Source of the DNA: Pseudobutyrivibrio sp.
GTDB lineage: Bacteria > Bacillota > Clostridia > Lachnospirales > Lachnospiraceae
NCBI GenBank assembly: GCA_017557435.1
Contig: JAFYYR010000029.1
Location: 221,457-285,456, forward strand
Direction: 5' to 3'
DNA length: 64,000 nucleotides
The notes under the pieces are model-generated. The model searched no databases. It was not told where the DNA came from and saw only the letters and a list, made by a program, of their open reading frames with translations. How positions within the stretch are numbered: position 1 is the first letter of the stretch; every line of letters starts with the position of its first letter. The translations under genes and the position numbers were made by a program. Positions 17,817 to 26,624 of this stretch are shown here, piece by piece.

Positions 17817-18578
17817 GTGAAAAGTATGAAATACAATACTATTAAAAAAATAATATATGGTGTTGCGTTTGTTGTGGTTCTTGTGATGATGTTTTTTATT
17901 CATAAAGGCCAAAAGAATGTTATGAAGTTTTTCGATGTGCAAAAGCAGAAATATGTCACTATTAGTGTTAAGGGAGATAATCCAGTAAGAGGTAACTATA
18001 CTTCATTACACACCGCTGCTATTGGAAAATATGTTGATTATGGATTTACAGAAGATATATCATTCAGAGAACCCACTTTTGATGTACAAAATATTAATGG
18101 ATCTTTACCTATAGTATTTTATAACGATTCATTAAACTTGTATGGTTATATGGATATTAATGGAAATATACTTTTTGAGCCCCAGTTTTATTCAGCGGAT
18201 GATTTCTATTCAGAAGGCTGTGCCAGAGTTAGAATGACTTGTTATAACGAAGAAGGTGAAAAATATGCACACCCACGTAGTGGAGTTGTTAATCAAGGGG
18301 GGAGATTTATAATTGATCCAGCCAATCCAGATGAGTCTCCCTTTGGTTTAATAATTGACCCTAAATATGATCTTATTTTTGCTGAGTATTATAATGGTAA
18401 TGGTGGACAATATTTTGTTTATAGCCTTGATGGGGAAAAAAGCCAAGAGCTAACTAGCGATGATTTTAATAATTGTGTAAATAGACATTTCCTGCAGCAT
18501 ATGGCAGATGATCAGTACTCAATTAATTATGATGGTTTAGATGATTTTGTTAATCAAATAGATTTTGGAGGTCAATAA
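17817..18578 (+). CDS. Membrane-anchored WG-repeat protein
   Basis: 253 residues with a GTG start; GGAG 7 bases before it supports this. A single N-terminal helix (IIYGVAFVVVLVMMFFI) anchors it, with the rest presumably outside. One good WG-type repeat, LYGYMDINGNILFEPQFY..FYSEGCARV, lies near residues 99-140, with Tyr in place of the usual Trp. This links it to the large proteins at 11576 and 26625. Function is unknown. It lies 19 bases after the lipase gene and one base before the next membrane gene. Confidence 0.8.
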   Translation: MKSMKYNTIKKIIYGVAFVVVLVMMFFIHKGQKNVMKFFDVQKQKYVTISVKGDNPVRGNYTSLHTAAIGKYVDYGFTEDISFREPTFDVQNINGSLPIVFYNDSLNLYGYMDINGNILFEPQFYSADDFYSEGCARVRMTCYNEEGEKYAHPRSGVVNQGGRFIIDPANPDESPFGLIIDPKYDLIFAEYYNGNGGQYFVYSLDGEKSQELTSDDFNNCVNRHFLQHMADDQYSINYDGLDDFVNQIDFGGQ

Positions 18579-18579
18579 A

Positions 18580-19209
18580 ATGACATTTTTGCTTAATCTA
18601 AAAAATAAACTTTTGATTAATCCCATTTTTAATTACGCAATTACTGTATCGATTATATTTCTTTTAGAGTCAATCAATACGCATCCAATGGTATATATTG
18701 GACAGAATGTTTTTTTTCTTTTGAATATTGCTAGGACTTGTTTTGCTGCATTAATCTGTATTCGCACAAAAGAATACAATGATATTAAAGCGATTAATAA
18801 TCGTGTAAATAATGCTTCTATAATTTTTGGAGTTTTATCGTTTGTTTCTTTAACTGATTGCTTAGTTTCTGCATTTTCAACTATTTTTTCATTCTATGGA
18901 TTTGCAGAGATTTATATTTGGGTTGTTATAATTGAGCACCTTTTGTTTTTTATAGGTGTATTGTTTTTGCAAATGTATAGAGATAAAGGTGTTGCTTTTT
19001 GGGTGTTGGTTCATGCTATTCAATTAACAATTTATGCTGTGATGAATATAGTTTATTTTGTTGAAAAATATCAAAGTGATAAACAGAATTGGTTTAGATA
19101 TTTTATATTTACTAGTGCTATAGTGCTTATAGTTCATTTATTTTATAGCTATGATTTAGGAATAATATATCTGCCGGATGAGGAGTTAGAAATTGATAGA
19201 AAGGATTAA
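18580..19209 (+). CDS. Six-helix integral membrane protein, unknown function
   Basis: 209 residues. The ATG at 18580 follows GGAGG by 8 bases; a TTG at 18565 lies inside that ribosome-binding site and is rejected. About six hydrophobic segments are evident (for example YAITVSIIFLLE, IWVVIIEHLLFFIGVLFLQ, FRYFIFTSAIVLIVHLF). No recognised family motif. The start follows the previous stop by one base, so it probably completes the 14292-19209 operon. It has Phe/Ile-rich, AT-rich codon use like the neighbouring island genes. Confidence 0.75.
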   Translation: MTFLLNLKNKLLINPIFNYAITVSIIFLLESINTHPMVYIGQNVFFLLNIARTCFAALICIRTKEYNDIKAINNRVNNASIIFGVLSFVSLTDCLVSAFSTIFSFYGFAEIYIWVVIIEHLLFFIGVLFLQMYRDKGVAFWVLVHAIQLTIYAVMNIVYFVEKYQSDKQNWFRYFIFTSAIVLIVHLFYSYDLGIIYLPDEELEIDRKD

Positions 19210-19238
19210 AAAAGCTCTATCAATTAACGATAGAGCTT
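19206..19238 (-). terminator. Terminator of the aroA-tyrA transcript
   Basis: Ten-bp stem AAGCTCTATC (19212-19221) / GATAGAGCTT (19229-19238). Read on the minus strand it is followed by six T, so it serves the minus-strand operon. On the plus strand the stem lacks a T run. Confidence 0.85.
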
Positions 19239-19260
19239 GATGATTCGATGCTATTAAGAT

Positions 19261-20541
19261 TTATTTATTTACAATTGAGCTAAGTGTTTCAAAGAAAGTT
19301 GGGTATGAGATACAGCAGCAGCTTTCGTCGTCAAAGGTAGTTTCTCCTTCGGCTACAAGACCAGCTATGGCAAATGACATTGCAATTCGATGATCAAGAT
19401 ATGTTTTGATGGTAGTTCCCTTGAGACACTGACCACCATTAATTATCATACCGTCATCAGTTGGAGTGATATCACAGCCCATATTTTTCAAATTCTCAGT
19501 GACCGTAGCGATGCGGTCACTTTCTTTTACCTTAAGTTCAGCGGCATCCTTGATAGTGGTAGTGCCATCTGCGCATGCTGCCATGACAGCAATAACTGGA
19601 AGCTCATCTATAAGAGTAGGAATGATGTCTCCTGACACTTCGCAGCCCTGAAGCTGACTTGTGGTTACATGAATATCTGCAACAGGTTCGCCACTGACAA
19701 TTCTTTCGTTTAGAAGTTCGATATTACCGCCCATATCCTGAGCAACTTTTATAATTCCAGCACGTGTTGGATTCGTATTTACGTTTTTAATTAAAACATC
19801 TGAGTTTGGACAGATGAGACCTGCAACAATAAAGTAAGCAGCAGAAGATATATCACCAGGTACTTCTATTTTTTGTCCATATAATTTTGGCCCACCAACA
19901 ATTGAAGCTGTAAGACCCTCTGATTTAATATCAGCTCCAAATCCTGAAAGCATAAGCTCAGTGTGATTTCTAGAAACAACTGGCTCTGTGACAGAAGTAA
20001 CGCCATCTGCGTACAATCCAGCAAGTAATACACATGATTTAACCTGTGCGCTGGCAACAGGAGAATTGTAGTGGATTGCTTTTAATGGTGCACCGCCGAT
20101 TTCTAGTGGGGCGCATCCGTTATCCTTAATTGAGCGAATATGAGCACCCATTTGAGTAAGAGGAGTAATGATTCTGCCCATAGGTCTTTTCTGAATTGAT
20201 TCATCGCCGTTGAGAGAAGATATAAATGGCTGACCAACAAGTATACCCGATATAAGACGTGTGGTAGTTCCACTGTTTCCAACGTCAAGTATCTGACTAG
20301 GCGCCTTAAGTCCGTGGAGCCCCTTGCCATGAATGATAACATGGTCTGCATCTTGTGAAATATCAATACCCATGGCTCTAAAACAACCTATAGTAGAGCG
20401 ACAGTCTGCACCGTCTAAAAATCCAGTTAACTCGGTGGTTCCCTCTGAAATAGCTCCAAACATAACCCCGCGGTGGCTGATAGATTTGTCTCCAGAAACT
20501 TTTATTTCACCTTTTAAGCTATTTGCTTTTGTTATTGCCAT
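19261..20541 (-). CDS. aroA: 3-phosphoshikimate 1-carboxyvinyltransferase (EPSP synthase)
   Basis: Sixth step of the shikimate pathway, joining shikimate-3-phosphate and PEP. 426 residues, normal length. The N-terminal GDKSISHRG, then GNSGTTTRL near residue 87, the KESDR motif near 340 and the C-terminal LDHRIAMSFAIAGL match the family. Its start overlaps the tyrA stop by one base, so tyrA-aroA are co-translated. Confidence 0.97.
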   Translation of the reverse strand: MAITKANSLKGEIKVSGDKSISHRGVMFGAISEGTTELTGFLDGADCRSTIGCFRAMGIDISQDADHVIIHGKGLHGLKAPSQILDVGNSGTTTRLISGILVGQPFISSLNGDESIQKRPMGRIITPLTQMGAHIRSIKDNGCAPLEIGGAPLKAIHYNSPVASAQVKSCVLLAGLYADGVTSVTEPVVSRNHTELMLSGFGADIKSEGLTASIVGGPKLYGQKIEVPGDISSAAYFIVAGLICPNSDVLIKNVNTNPTRAGIIKVAQDMGGNIELLNERIVSGEPVADIHVTTSQLQGCEVSGDIIPTLIDELPVIAVMAACADGTTTIKDAAELKVKESDRIATVTENLKNMGCDITPTDDGMIINGGQCLKGTTIKTYLDHRIAMSFAIAGLVAEGETTFDDESCCCISYPTFFETLSSIVNK

Positions 20542-21641
20542 TAATTTGTCCTCTGTCTTACGTAATAATTATTGTGTGTGAGAGTGGTCTGAGCCTTTTT
20601 CATAGCGTCCTCTGTGTAGAACTCAATTCGAAGTACACCAGGTTCAAACTCTCTATTGTGAATGATATCGATATTCTTAACACTGATATCTGCATCAGCC
20701 AGTAGCTGAAGTACTCCTACTAAAGTACCAGGCTTATCATCGATATCACAGTATAATTCGTAAAAGCGAATTAAAGCATTTTCTGGAATAGTAATAGAAT
20801 CTCTGTAGTCCTTAGCCTTTGACCAAAGCTTAAGAATCTCGTCGGCATCAGAATCTTCGATTGCTTTTCTAAATGTCTCAAGCTCCTCTTTATAAGCATC
20901 CATGAGCTTTAAAATAGCAGTACGGTTGCTAAGGAATATGTGCTGCCACATAGTAGGAGAGCCAGATGCGATTCTCGTGATGTCCTTAAAGCCACCTGCT
21001 GCAATAGTTTTACATGTGGTCCTCTCGTCATCATTGTCCTGAACAAGATTTACAAGGGAAGCAGCTATTACATGTGGTAAATGAGATACAGCTGCTGTAG
21101 CCTCATCATGCTCCTCAGGAGAAAGTTTGATAGGTATAGCGCCTAAAGACTTAATATAGTCACCAAACTCATTATATGTATCCTGATTCATATCTGAATC
21201 TGCAGTGAGAATATAATATGCATTCTCAAGTAGTAGAGCATCAGAGTGTTCAAGACCTGTAAGCTCAGACCCTGTCATAGGATGACCACCAATGAACTGA
21301 TTTGTGATGCCAAGCTCTCTTGCAACTGCAGTAATATCTCCCTTAACAGAGCCTACGTCTGTGATGATACAGTCAGGCTTAACAACATCCTTAAGCTGGC
21401 GTAAATAATCACAGTTAATTTTTACAGGACTGCAAAGGAAAATAATATCACACTGACCGAACTGATGGATTTTAAGAAGTCCATTATTGTCGATTAGATG
21501 CTCCTCATAAGCAGCTTCAACGGTAGACTCTCTAGAAGCTGTAGCAAGAATCTTAGTATTTGGATATTTTTTCAAAATGGCCTTAGCTATACTTCCGCCG
21601 ATTAATCCAAGGCCTACAAATCCGATTGTTTTAGATTTCAT
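20541..21641 (-). CDS. tyrA: Prephenate dehydrogenase with C-terminal ACT domain
   Basis: Oxidatively decarboxylates prephenate to 4-hydroxyphenylpyruvate in tyrosine synthesis. 366 residues. Rossmann motif GLGLIGGSIAK is at residues 10-20, with GGHPMTGSE and AAVSHLPHVIA central motifs, then a ~75-residue ACT domain (DKPGTLVGVLQLLADADISVKNI) that probably gives feedback inhibition by tyrosine. It is first gene of the minus-strand pair with aroA. Confidence 0.96.
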   Translation of the reverse strand: MKSKTIGFVGLGLIGGSIAKAILKKYPNTKILATASRESTVEAAYEEHLIDNNGLLKIHQFGQCDIIFLCSPVKINCDYLRQLKDVVKPDCIITDVGSVKGDITAVARELGITNQFIGGHPMTGSELTGLEHSDALLLENAYYILTADSDMNQDTYNEFGDYIKSLGAIPIKLSPEEHDEATAAVSHLPHVIAASLVNLVQDNDDERTTCKTIAAGGFKDITRIASGSPTMWQHIFLSNRTAILKLMDAYKEELETFRKAIEDSDADEILKLWSKAKDYRDSITIPENALIRFYELYCDIDDKPGTLVGVLQLLADADISVKNIDIIHNREFEPGVLRIEFYTEDAMKKAQTTLTHNNYYVRQRTN

Positions 21642-21709
21642 AAGAATTATCCCCCTGTGGTTGAAGAAAATGCTAGATACACTTCAACGCTTTAAAGTAA
21701 GAATATATT

Positions 21710-21738
21710 TATATAATAGCATATATTTTCATTGTAAA
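21710..21738 (-). promoter_or_regulatory. Candidate tyrA-aroA promoter
   Basis: On the minus strand TTTACA (21738-21733) and TATATA (21715-21710) are spaced by 17 bases, about 70 bases before the tyrA start. The -35 overlaps the plus-strand -35 of the divergent EF-G-like gene. Confidence 0.5.
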
Positions 21739-21760
21739 TAGTCTGAATATTGATTAAAAT
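21732..21760 (+). promoter_or_regulatory. Candidate promoter of the EF-G-like gene
   Basis: TTGTAA at 21732-21737 and TAAAAT at 21755-21760 with a 17-base spacer. The ~65-base leader contains a G-rich block (21782-21804, including GGCGCGGCGGGG) that stands out in this AT-rich DNA. Confidence 0.5.
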
Positions 21761-21830
21761 AAAATTAAGTTTTTACACAGCAAGGCGCGGCGGGGTTAAG
21801 GCGTCAAATAATTATTGGGAGGTAAGACAC

Positions 21831-23927
21831 ATGAAGGTTTTTACTACGGACAAAATTAGAAACGTTGTGTTACTTGGTCACAGCGGGGCGGGCAAAACCA
21901 GTCTCATCGAATCAATGGCTTTTCTAGCTGGTCAGATCAGTAAGCCAGGCACTATCGAGGCTGGTAATACCATTAGTGACTATGACAAATTGGAGCAGAA
22001 AAATAAGTTTTCTATTTACACTTCTTTAGTTCCAATCATTTGGGGCGATACTAAGATTAATTTCCTAGACACACCAGGATATTTTGATTTCATCGGAGAA
22101 GCTGAAGAGGCTGTTTCTGCAGCTGATGCGGCTATTATTGTTATTTCTGGTAAAAGTGGAATTGAGGTTGGTACAAAGAGAGCTTGGGAGATGTGCGATA
22201 AATTCAATCTTCCTAGAATGGTATTTGTAACTGACATGGATATAGATGATGCCAGCTATAGAGAAATCGTTGAGGAACTTCAGAGTTTATACGGTAAAAA
22301 GATTGCTCCTTTCCATCTTCCAATTAGAGAAAATGGAGAGTTTGTTGGCTATGTAAATGTTATTCAGCAAATGGGTAAGCGCTGGAAAGCTGATGGTACA
22401 GTAGAGCATAGCGATGTGCCAGATTACAATCAGGAATACTTAGAGAAATATCGTGAAGCTCTTATGGAATCTGTTGCTGAGACATCGGAAGAGTTCATGG
22501 ATAGATATTTCGGTGGAGAAGAGTTCTCTGAGGATGAGATTAGACAGGCACTTCGAGTAAACGTGGCATCTGGTGATATTGTACCTGTTATGATGGGCTC
22601 TAATCTTACTAATAGAGGCCAGTATACAATGCTTACTGATGTGGTTAAGTATTTACCTTCTCCAGCTGATTGTGTTATTACTGGAATTAACGCAAATACG
22701 AATGAGGTTTATGAGGCAAATTATGATTTCTCTAAGCCTAAGTCTGCTTATGTTTTCAAAACAATTGTTGATCCATTTGTAGGAAAATATTCTCTTATTA
22801 AAGTTAATTCAGGTGTATTAAAAACTGATGATTTGCTTTACAACAAGCACAAGGAATCAGAGGAGAAAATTGGTAAGCTTTACATTTTAACTGGTAGCAA
22901 GCCAGAGGAAGTACCTGAGGTACATGCCGGTGATATCTGTGCACTTTCTAAGCTACAGAAGGTTGCTACTACAGATTCTCTTTCTACAAAGGCTAATCCT
23001 ATTCTTTATATTAGAACTCCACTTTCTGTGCCATACACTTACAAGCGATACAAAGCAAAGAACAAGGGAGATGAAGATAAAATCGCTCAGGCTATGGCAA
23101 AGCTTTGTGCAGAGGATTTGACTATTAAGGCTGTCAATGATGGCGAAAACAGCCAGTCACTTATTTATGGTATTGGTGACAGACATATTGATATGCTTGT
23201 TCAGAAGCTTAATGAAAAATATAAAGTAGACATTGAGCTTAGCCAGCCAAAGATTGCTTTCAAAGAGACTATCAGAGGTAAGGCTGATGTGGAGTACAAA
23301 TATAAGAAACAGACAGGTGGTCATGGACAGTATGGACATGTAAAGATGACATTTGAGCCTTCTGGAAATATGGAAGAGCATTATAACTTTACTGAATCAG
23401 TAGTTGGTGGTGCAGTTCCTAAGAATTATTTCCCTGCTGTTGAAAAAGGATTGCAGGAAGCAGTTCTTGCAGGCCCACTTGCAGCTTATCCAGTAGTTGG
23501 TATCCACGCTAATCTATACGATGGAAGTTATCACCCAGTTGATTCTTCCGAGATGGCATTTAAAGTAGCTGCTAAGGGTGCATTCAAGGATGGTATCATG
23601 AAGGCTAATCCAATTCTTTTGGAACCTATTGAGACACTGAAAGTTGTTGTACCTGATACATACACCGGCGATGTAATGGGCGATTTGAATAAGAGACGTG
23701 GTCGTGTACTAGGCATGAATCCTACAGAGACTGGTGGTAAGACAGAAGTTCTTGCAGAGGTTCCTATGGCAGAGCTTTACGGATATGACACACAGCTTCG
23801 TTCTATGACAGGAGGTTATGGCACATTCTCTTATGAGTTAGCTCGTTATGAGCAGGTTCCATCTGACGTTCAGGCTAAGGAGGTTGAGAGAAGGGCTAAT
23901 AAGCTAAAGGATGTAGAAGAGGAATAA
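21831..23927 (+). CDS. Elongation factor G paralogue (EF-G2-like)
   Basis: 698 residues from the ATG preceded by GGGAGG at 8 bases; an earlier in-frame start at 21750 lacks a ribosome-binding site and adds 27 non-conserved residues. The G domain has GHSGAGKTS (G1) and DTPGYFDF (G3). G4 reads VTDMD instead of the NKxD of housekeeping EF-G, a divergence also typical of EF-G2-type paralogues. Domains III-V are complete (GHGQYGHV, then the C-terminal RGRVLGMNPT and GYGTFSYELARYEQVP). The canonical EF-G presumably lies elsewhere with the str operon. This paralogue's role (ribosome recycling, back-translocation or stress) is not established. It is a single-gene unit with its own terminator. Confidence 0.9.
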   Translation: MKVFTTDKIRNVVLLGHSGAGKTSLIESMAFLAGQISKPGTIEAGNTISDYDKLEQKNKFSIYTSLVPIIWGDTKINFLDTPGYFDFIGEAEEAVSAADAAIIVISGKSGIEVGTKRAWEMCDKFNLPRMVFVTDMDIDDASYREIVEELQSLYGKKIAPFHLPIRENGEFVGYVNVIQQMGKRWKADGTVEHSDVPDYNQEYLEKYREALMESVAETSEEFMDRYFGGEEFSEDEIRQALRVNVASGDIVPVMMGSNLTNRGQYTMLTDVVKYLPSPADCVITGINANTNEVYEANYDFSKPKSAYVFKTIVDPFVGKYSLIKVNSGVLKTDDLLYNKHKESEEKIGKLYILTGSKPEEVPEVHAGDICALSKLQKVATTDSLSTKANPILYIRTPLSVPYTYKRYKAKNKGDEDKIAQAMAKLCAEDLTIKAVNDGENSQSLIYGIGDRHIDMLVQKLNEKYKVDIELSQPKIAFKETIRGKADVEYKYKKQTGGHGQYGHVKMTFEPSGNMEEHYNFTESVVGGAVPKNYFPAVEKGLQEAVLAGPLAAYPVVGIHANLYDGSYHPVDSSEMAFKVAAKGAFKDGIMKANPILLEPIETLKVVVPDTYTGDVMGDLNKRRGRVLGMNPTETGGKTEVLAEVPMAELYGYDTQLRSMTGGYGTFSYELARYEQVPSDVQAKEVERRANKLKDVEEE

Positions 23928-23950
23928 TTATTATTGCTATAGTTTATAAA

Positions 23951-23980
23951 GGGCTACCAATTTGGTAGCCCTTTCTTTTG
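23951..23980 (+). terminator. Intrinsic terminator after the EF-G-like gene
   Basis: GGGCTACC / GGTAGCCC (extendable to 10 bp) with an AATTT loop, followed by TTTCTTTT. Confidence 0.9.
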
Positions 23981-23983
23981 GTC

Positions 23984-24019
23984 TTGACAAATATCTTAGA
24001 AGGTATTAGAATACTACCC
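23984..24019 (+). promoter_or_regulatory. Promoter with palindrome-embedded -10 (copy 3)
   Basis: TTGACA at 23984-23989 and TAGAAT at 24007-24012 with a 17-base spacer. The -10 sits in GGTATTAGAATACT followed by ACCC, matching the copies at 7291 and 8587 although 15 kb away. Confidence 0.7.
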
Positions 24020-24057
24020 ATATTATGGAGCTAAATTGATTAATAAGGAGAATATCT

Positions 24058-24777
24058 ATGAAAGGCTTTATAACACGGTACCCCTTGGTTTTTGCGGGCA
24101 TAATTTTATGGTTTGTTGGTATTCCATTTTTGATAATTGGATTACTGATGGGCATACATGAAAAGAATTTTCGGGATAATGCTGTTGAAGTACAAGGTAT
24201 TATTGAGACTATTGCAATAGATAGACATGGAGATGAGACGGATTATGATGTTTTTGTCGCTTATGATTATGATGGTTATGACTATTCCAATGTAAGGATT
24301 AATTCATATTCAAGTGCTATGTATGAGGGAGCAGAGATTACATTACTTGTAAATCCAGACAATCCTAGAGAGGTTGAAACTGAAAATGCAGGTATCATTT
24401 TAGCAGCTGTTTTTGGCGGTATGGGCTTTCTTATTACGCTAATTGGCTTGATTTTATTCATTATTTCAGGTTCGAGAAATAGACGTAATAAGAATCTTAT
24501 GGAAACAGGGCAGCATGTATATGGGGAAATTGAATCTTTGGAGAGAGATACCTCAGTCACCATTAACGGAAGACATCCCTATAGAATTTATTGTAAATAT
24601 CAAGATCCTAAAACAGGTTATATTTACAAATTTAAAAGTAGAATTTTAGATTTTAATCCAAATGATTCTTATAAAATTGGAGATCAAATAGGTATCTATT
24701 TAGAGCCTGGTAATTTTAAACATTATTATGTTGATGCCGTAGATAAAATGGCTGATATGACTTTTGATTTTACTTAA
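24058..24777 (+). CDS. DUF3592-type membrane protein
   Basis: 239 residues with two hydrophobic segments, near residues 10-32 (LVFAGIILWFVGIPFLIIGLL) and 120-145 (IILAAVFGGMGFLITLIGLILFI). Between them is a soluble loop with VQGIIETIAIDRHGDETDYDVFVAYDYDG and INSYSSAMYEGAEITLLVNPDNP, the pattern of DUF3592 proteins; a second beta-rich copy follows the second helix. Function is unknown. It is the first gene of the second exported island, behind the palindrome-type promoter and 30 bases before the next gene. Confidence 0.83.
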   Translation: MKGFITRYPLVFAGIILWFVGIPFLIIGLLMGIHEKNFRDNAVEVQGIIETIAIDRHGDETDYDVFVAYDYDGYDYSNVRINSYSSAMYEGAEITLLVNPDNPREVETENAGIILAAVFGGMGFLITLIGLILFIISGSRNRRNKNLMETGQHVYGEIESLERDTSVTINGRHPYRIYCKYQDPKTGYIYKFKSRILDFNPNDSYKIGDQIGIYLEPGNFKHYYVDAVDKMADMTFDFT

Positions 24778-24807
24778 AATATGGACTTAATTAATGGAGA
24801 ATAATTT

Positions 24808-25701
24808 ATGAGACGAAAGATTTTTTACTTGTTGGCAACGCTATTTTTATTTTTTACTATGACACCTTTTGACAGCCAGGCTACTGAAGTGGACACAGTA
24901 GAAGATGCTGAAGAAAATATGGATGAAGATGATTTTGTATTATCTAAGTTTGGTATAGAAGCAAGCTTCCCTGAAAAATACAGATATATCTATGATGAGA
25001 ATCAAGGATACAGAGATGAGGCTCTTGACATTGGTATTCACACAAATGAAATTACATCAACAATAAAAGAAAATAATATGTCTTATGATGCTTTTTATAT
25101 TGATGATGAAGGTTATTTAAATGAAGCATACATGTCATATGATATGCAATTTGGTACTTCTTTTGATATGAAAGAAGCTTCTGAGGATGAATTGCAAGAT
25201 TTAATAAAACAGATGGAAAAAAATTCTTCTATCTCTGCACTTTATGGAGTTTCATCTGAGTATATTGATACTTACCGTACTAATGATGGAGAAGTATATC
25301 TTTTGTATGATATGGAAAGCCAAAGGGAAGAAGGGGGCTTTCGTTCAGCCTGCTATTTTACACTTGTAAATGGCAGTAGTTATTATTTTTATTTTAGATC
25401 CTACAATCCAAATACTTTAATTGATGATTTGATTGAAGAGGGAAAAGTATTTTTAGAGGGCGTTAAATTTACATGTAGAGCTGAAAAGATGGAAAATACT
25501 GAAGACAGTTCTACTGATGTATCTGATTCAAGCAATTCTACTAATACCTCTAACATAATTACAGGACCAAAAACTAAAGTACCAAAGACAACTAATAGAT
25601 CAATTTCTTCTCGTATTATTGGCCGTGCTGCTGGTGTTGGAATCATGGCAGCTATAGGCTTTTTGGTAAATGCAGTGAAAAGAAAAAAGAATGATAAATA
25701 A
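24808..25701 (+). CDS. Secreted, C-terminally anchored protein (paralogue of 25747)
   Basis: 297 residues with an N-terminal signal peptide (KIFYLLATLFLFFTMTPFDSQA). The body, from about FGIEASFPEKYRYIYDENQGY, is a single mixed alpha/beta domain without known motifs. A Ser/Thr-rich stretch (residues ~228-262) precedes a C-terminal hydrophobic segment and basic tail (GVGIMAAIGFLVNAVKRKK), consistent with membrane anchoring. The next gene, 46 bases on, encodes the same architecture (IGISVTLSDKYNYVYDADN), so the pair arose by tandem duplication. Role unknown. Confidence 0.8.
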   Translation: MRRKIFYLLATLFLFFTMTPFDSQATEVDTVEDAEENMDEDDFVLSKFGIEASFPEKYRYIYDENQGYRDEALDIGIHTNEITSTIKENNMSYDAFYIDDEGYLNEAYMSYDMQFGTSFDMKEASEDELQDLIKQMEKNSSISALYGVSSEYIDTYRTNDGEVYLLYDMESQREEGGFRSACYFTLVNGSSYYFYFRSYNPNTLIDDLIEEGKVFLEGVKFTCRAEKMENTEDSSTDVSDSSNSTNTSNIITGPKTKVPKTTNRSISSRIIGRAAGVGIMAAIGFLVNAVKRKKNDK

Positions 25702-25746
25702 TAAGTGCTGAGTTTGTAAAAATGATAGTGAAATAGGAGAACAGTT

Positions 25747-26559
25747 ATGAAAAAGAGTATTATGCTTTCAATGGTATTAGCAACTGTGCTTGCAGTGGGG
25801 CATTCCACTGTTTCTAAGGCTGCTTCAGGAGTTGAACTTAATTATGAGAATATAGGTATATCAGTTACTCTTAGCGATAAGTACAACTATGTATACGATG
25901 CAGACAATATTTATGGAGATGATATTTCTGAGTACGGCATCAATCCTGATACATTTGTAAAGAAAATTAAGTCTACACCAGAGGCATATTTTGTTGCTTT
26001 GTATGTGGATGATAATAATTATTTTAGAGAGTCTGGCTTGAAATTTTTTGAAGGTGAAGAGAAAATTGGTCATTTGAAGGACTATTCAAAAGAAGAAGTT
26101 GCTGAATTAGCGGAAAATAGTTCTAAGGAAAGTGAAGAGTGGGTAGGAAAGTATGGCATAAAAAGCGTTGAATACAAAGATATCTTCTATACAGAGGGTG
26201 GGTTGCCATATTTCCAGACTATAATTACCGGAACTAATGAACAGGGCGATTATACTGCTGGATGTTTATATACCATAGCTAATAACAACTATTATTATTT
26301 CTATACTCGTTCTTATGCCCCTTCGGTGGATGCAGATTCAGTATTAAAGGATTCACAGGAATTGGTTGAGGGTGTTGAGATTACATACGATAAGACCATT
26401 AAATCCAATGCCAACATTTCTGGAGGCATAGATTGGGAACAGGTAGGCGCTAAATCTGCATATGGAGCAGTTATTGGTGCTGTAGTAGGTGGTGTTGGAG
26501 TTAGATTTGGCAGAAAGATTAAAAAGAATAAGGTAAAAAATACTGTGGAGAAAGCATAG
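25747..26559 (+). CDS. Secreted, C-terminally anchored protein (paralogue of 24808)
   Basis: 270 residues with signal peptide MKKSIMLSMVLATVLAVGHS and a body beginning IGISVTLSDKYNYVYD that aligns with the upstream protein through YYFYTRSYAPS. It ends with a glycine-rich hydrophobic segment (AVIGAVVGGVGVRFG) and a basic tail. Unlike its neighbour it lacks the Ser/Thr linker. Function is unknown. A perfect hairpin lies just after the stop. Confidence 0.8.
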   Translation: MKKSIMLSMVLATVLAVGHSTVSKAASGVELNYENIGISVTLSDKYNYVYDADNIYGDDISEYGINPDTFVKKIKSTPEAYFVALYVDDNNYFRESGLKFFEGEEKIGHLKDYSKEEVAELAENSSKESEEWVGKYGIKSVEYKDIFYTEGGLPYFQTIITGTNEQGDYTAGCLYTIANNNYYYFYTRSYAPSVDADSVLKDSQELVEGVEITYDKTIKSNANISGGIDWEQVGAKSAYGAVIGAVVGGVGVRFGRKIKKNKVKNTVEKA

Positions 26560-26577
26560 TGTCTATTTGGGATTATT

Positions 26578-26605
26578 AATAAACCTGCCATATGGCGGGT
26601 TTATT
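26578..26605 (+). terminator. Hairpin after 25747, weak terminator or processing site
   Basis: AATAAACC-T-GCC / GGC-G-GGTTTATT with an ATAT loop, 12 pairs including one T-G. There is no T run after it, and the next gene's ribosome-binding site follows within 13 bases, so partial termination or mRNA end protection is as likely as full termination. Confidence 0.5.
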
Positions 26606-26624
26606 CCATATTATGTAGAGGAGA

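Noticed and set aside
18565-18579. TTG start for the six-helix membrane protein
   Set aside because: That TTG overlaps the GGAGG ribosome-binding site of the ATG at 18580.
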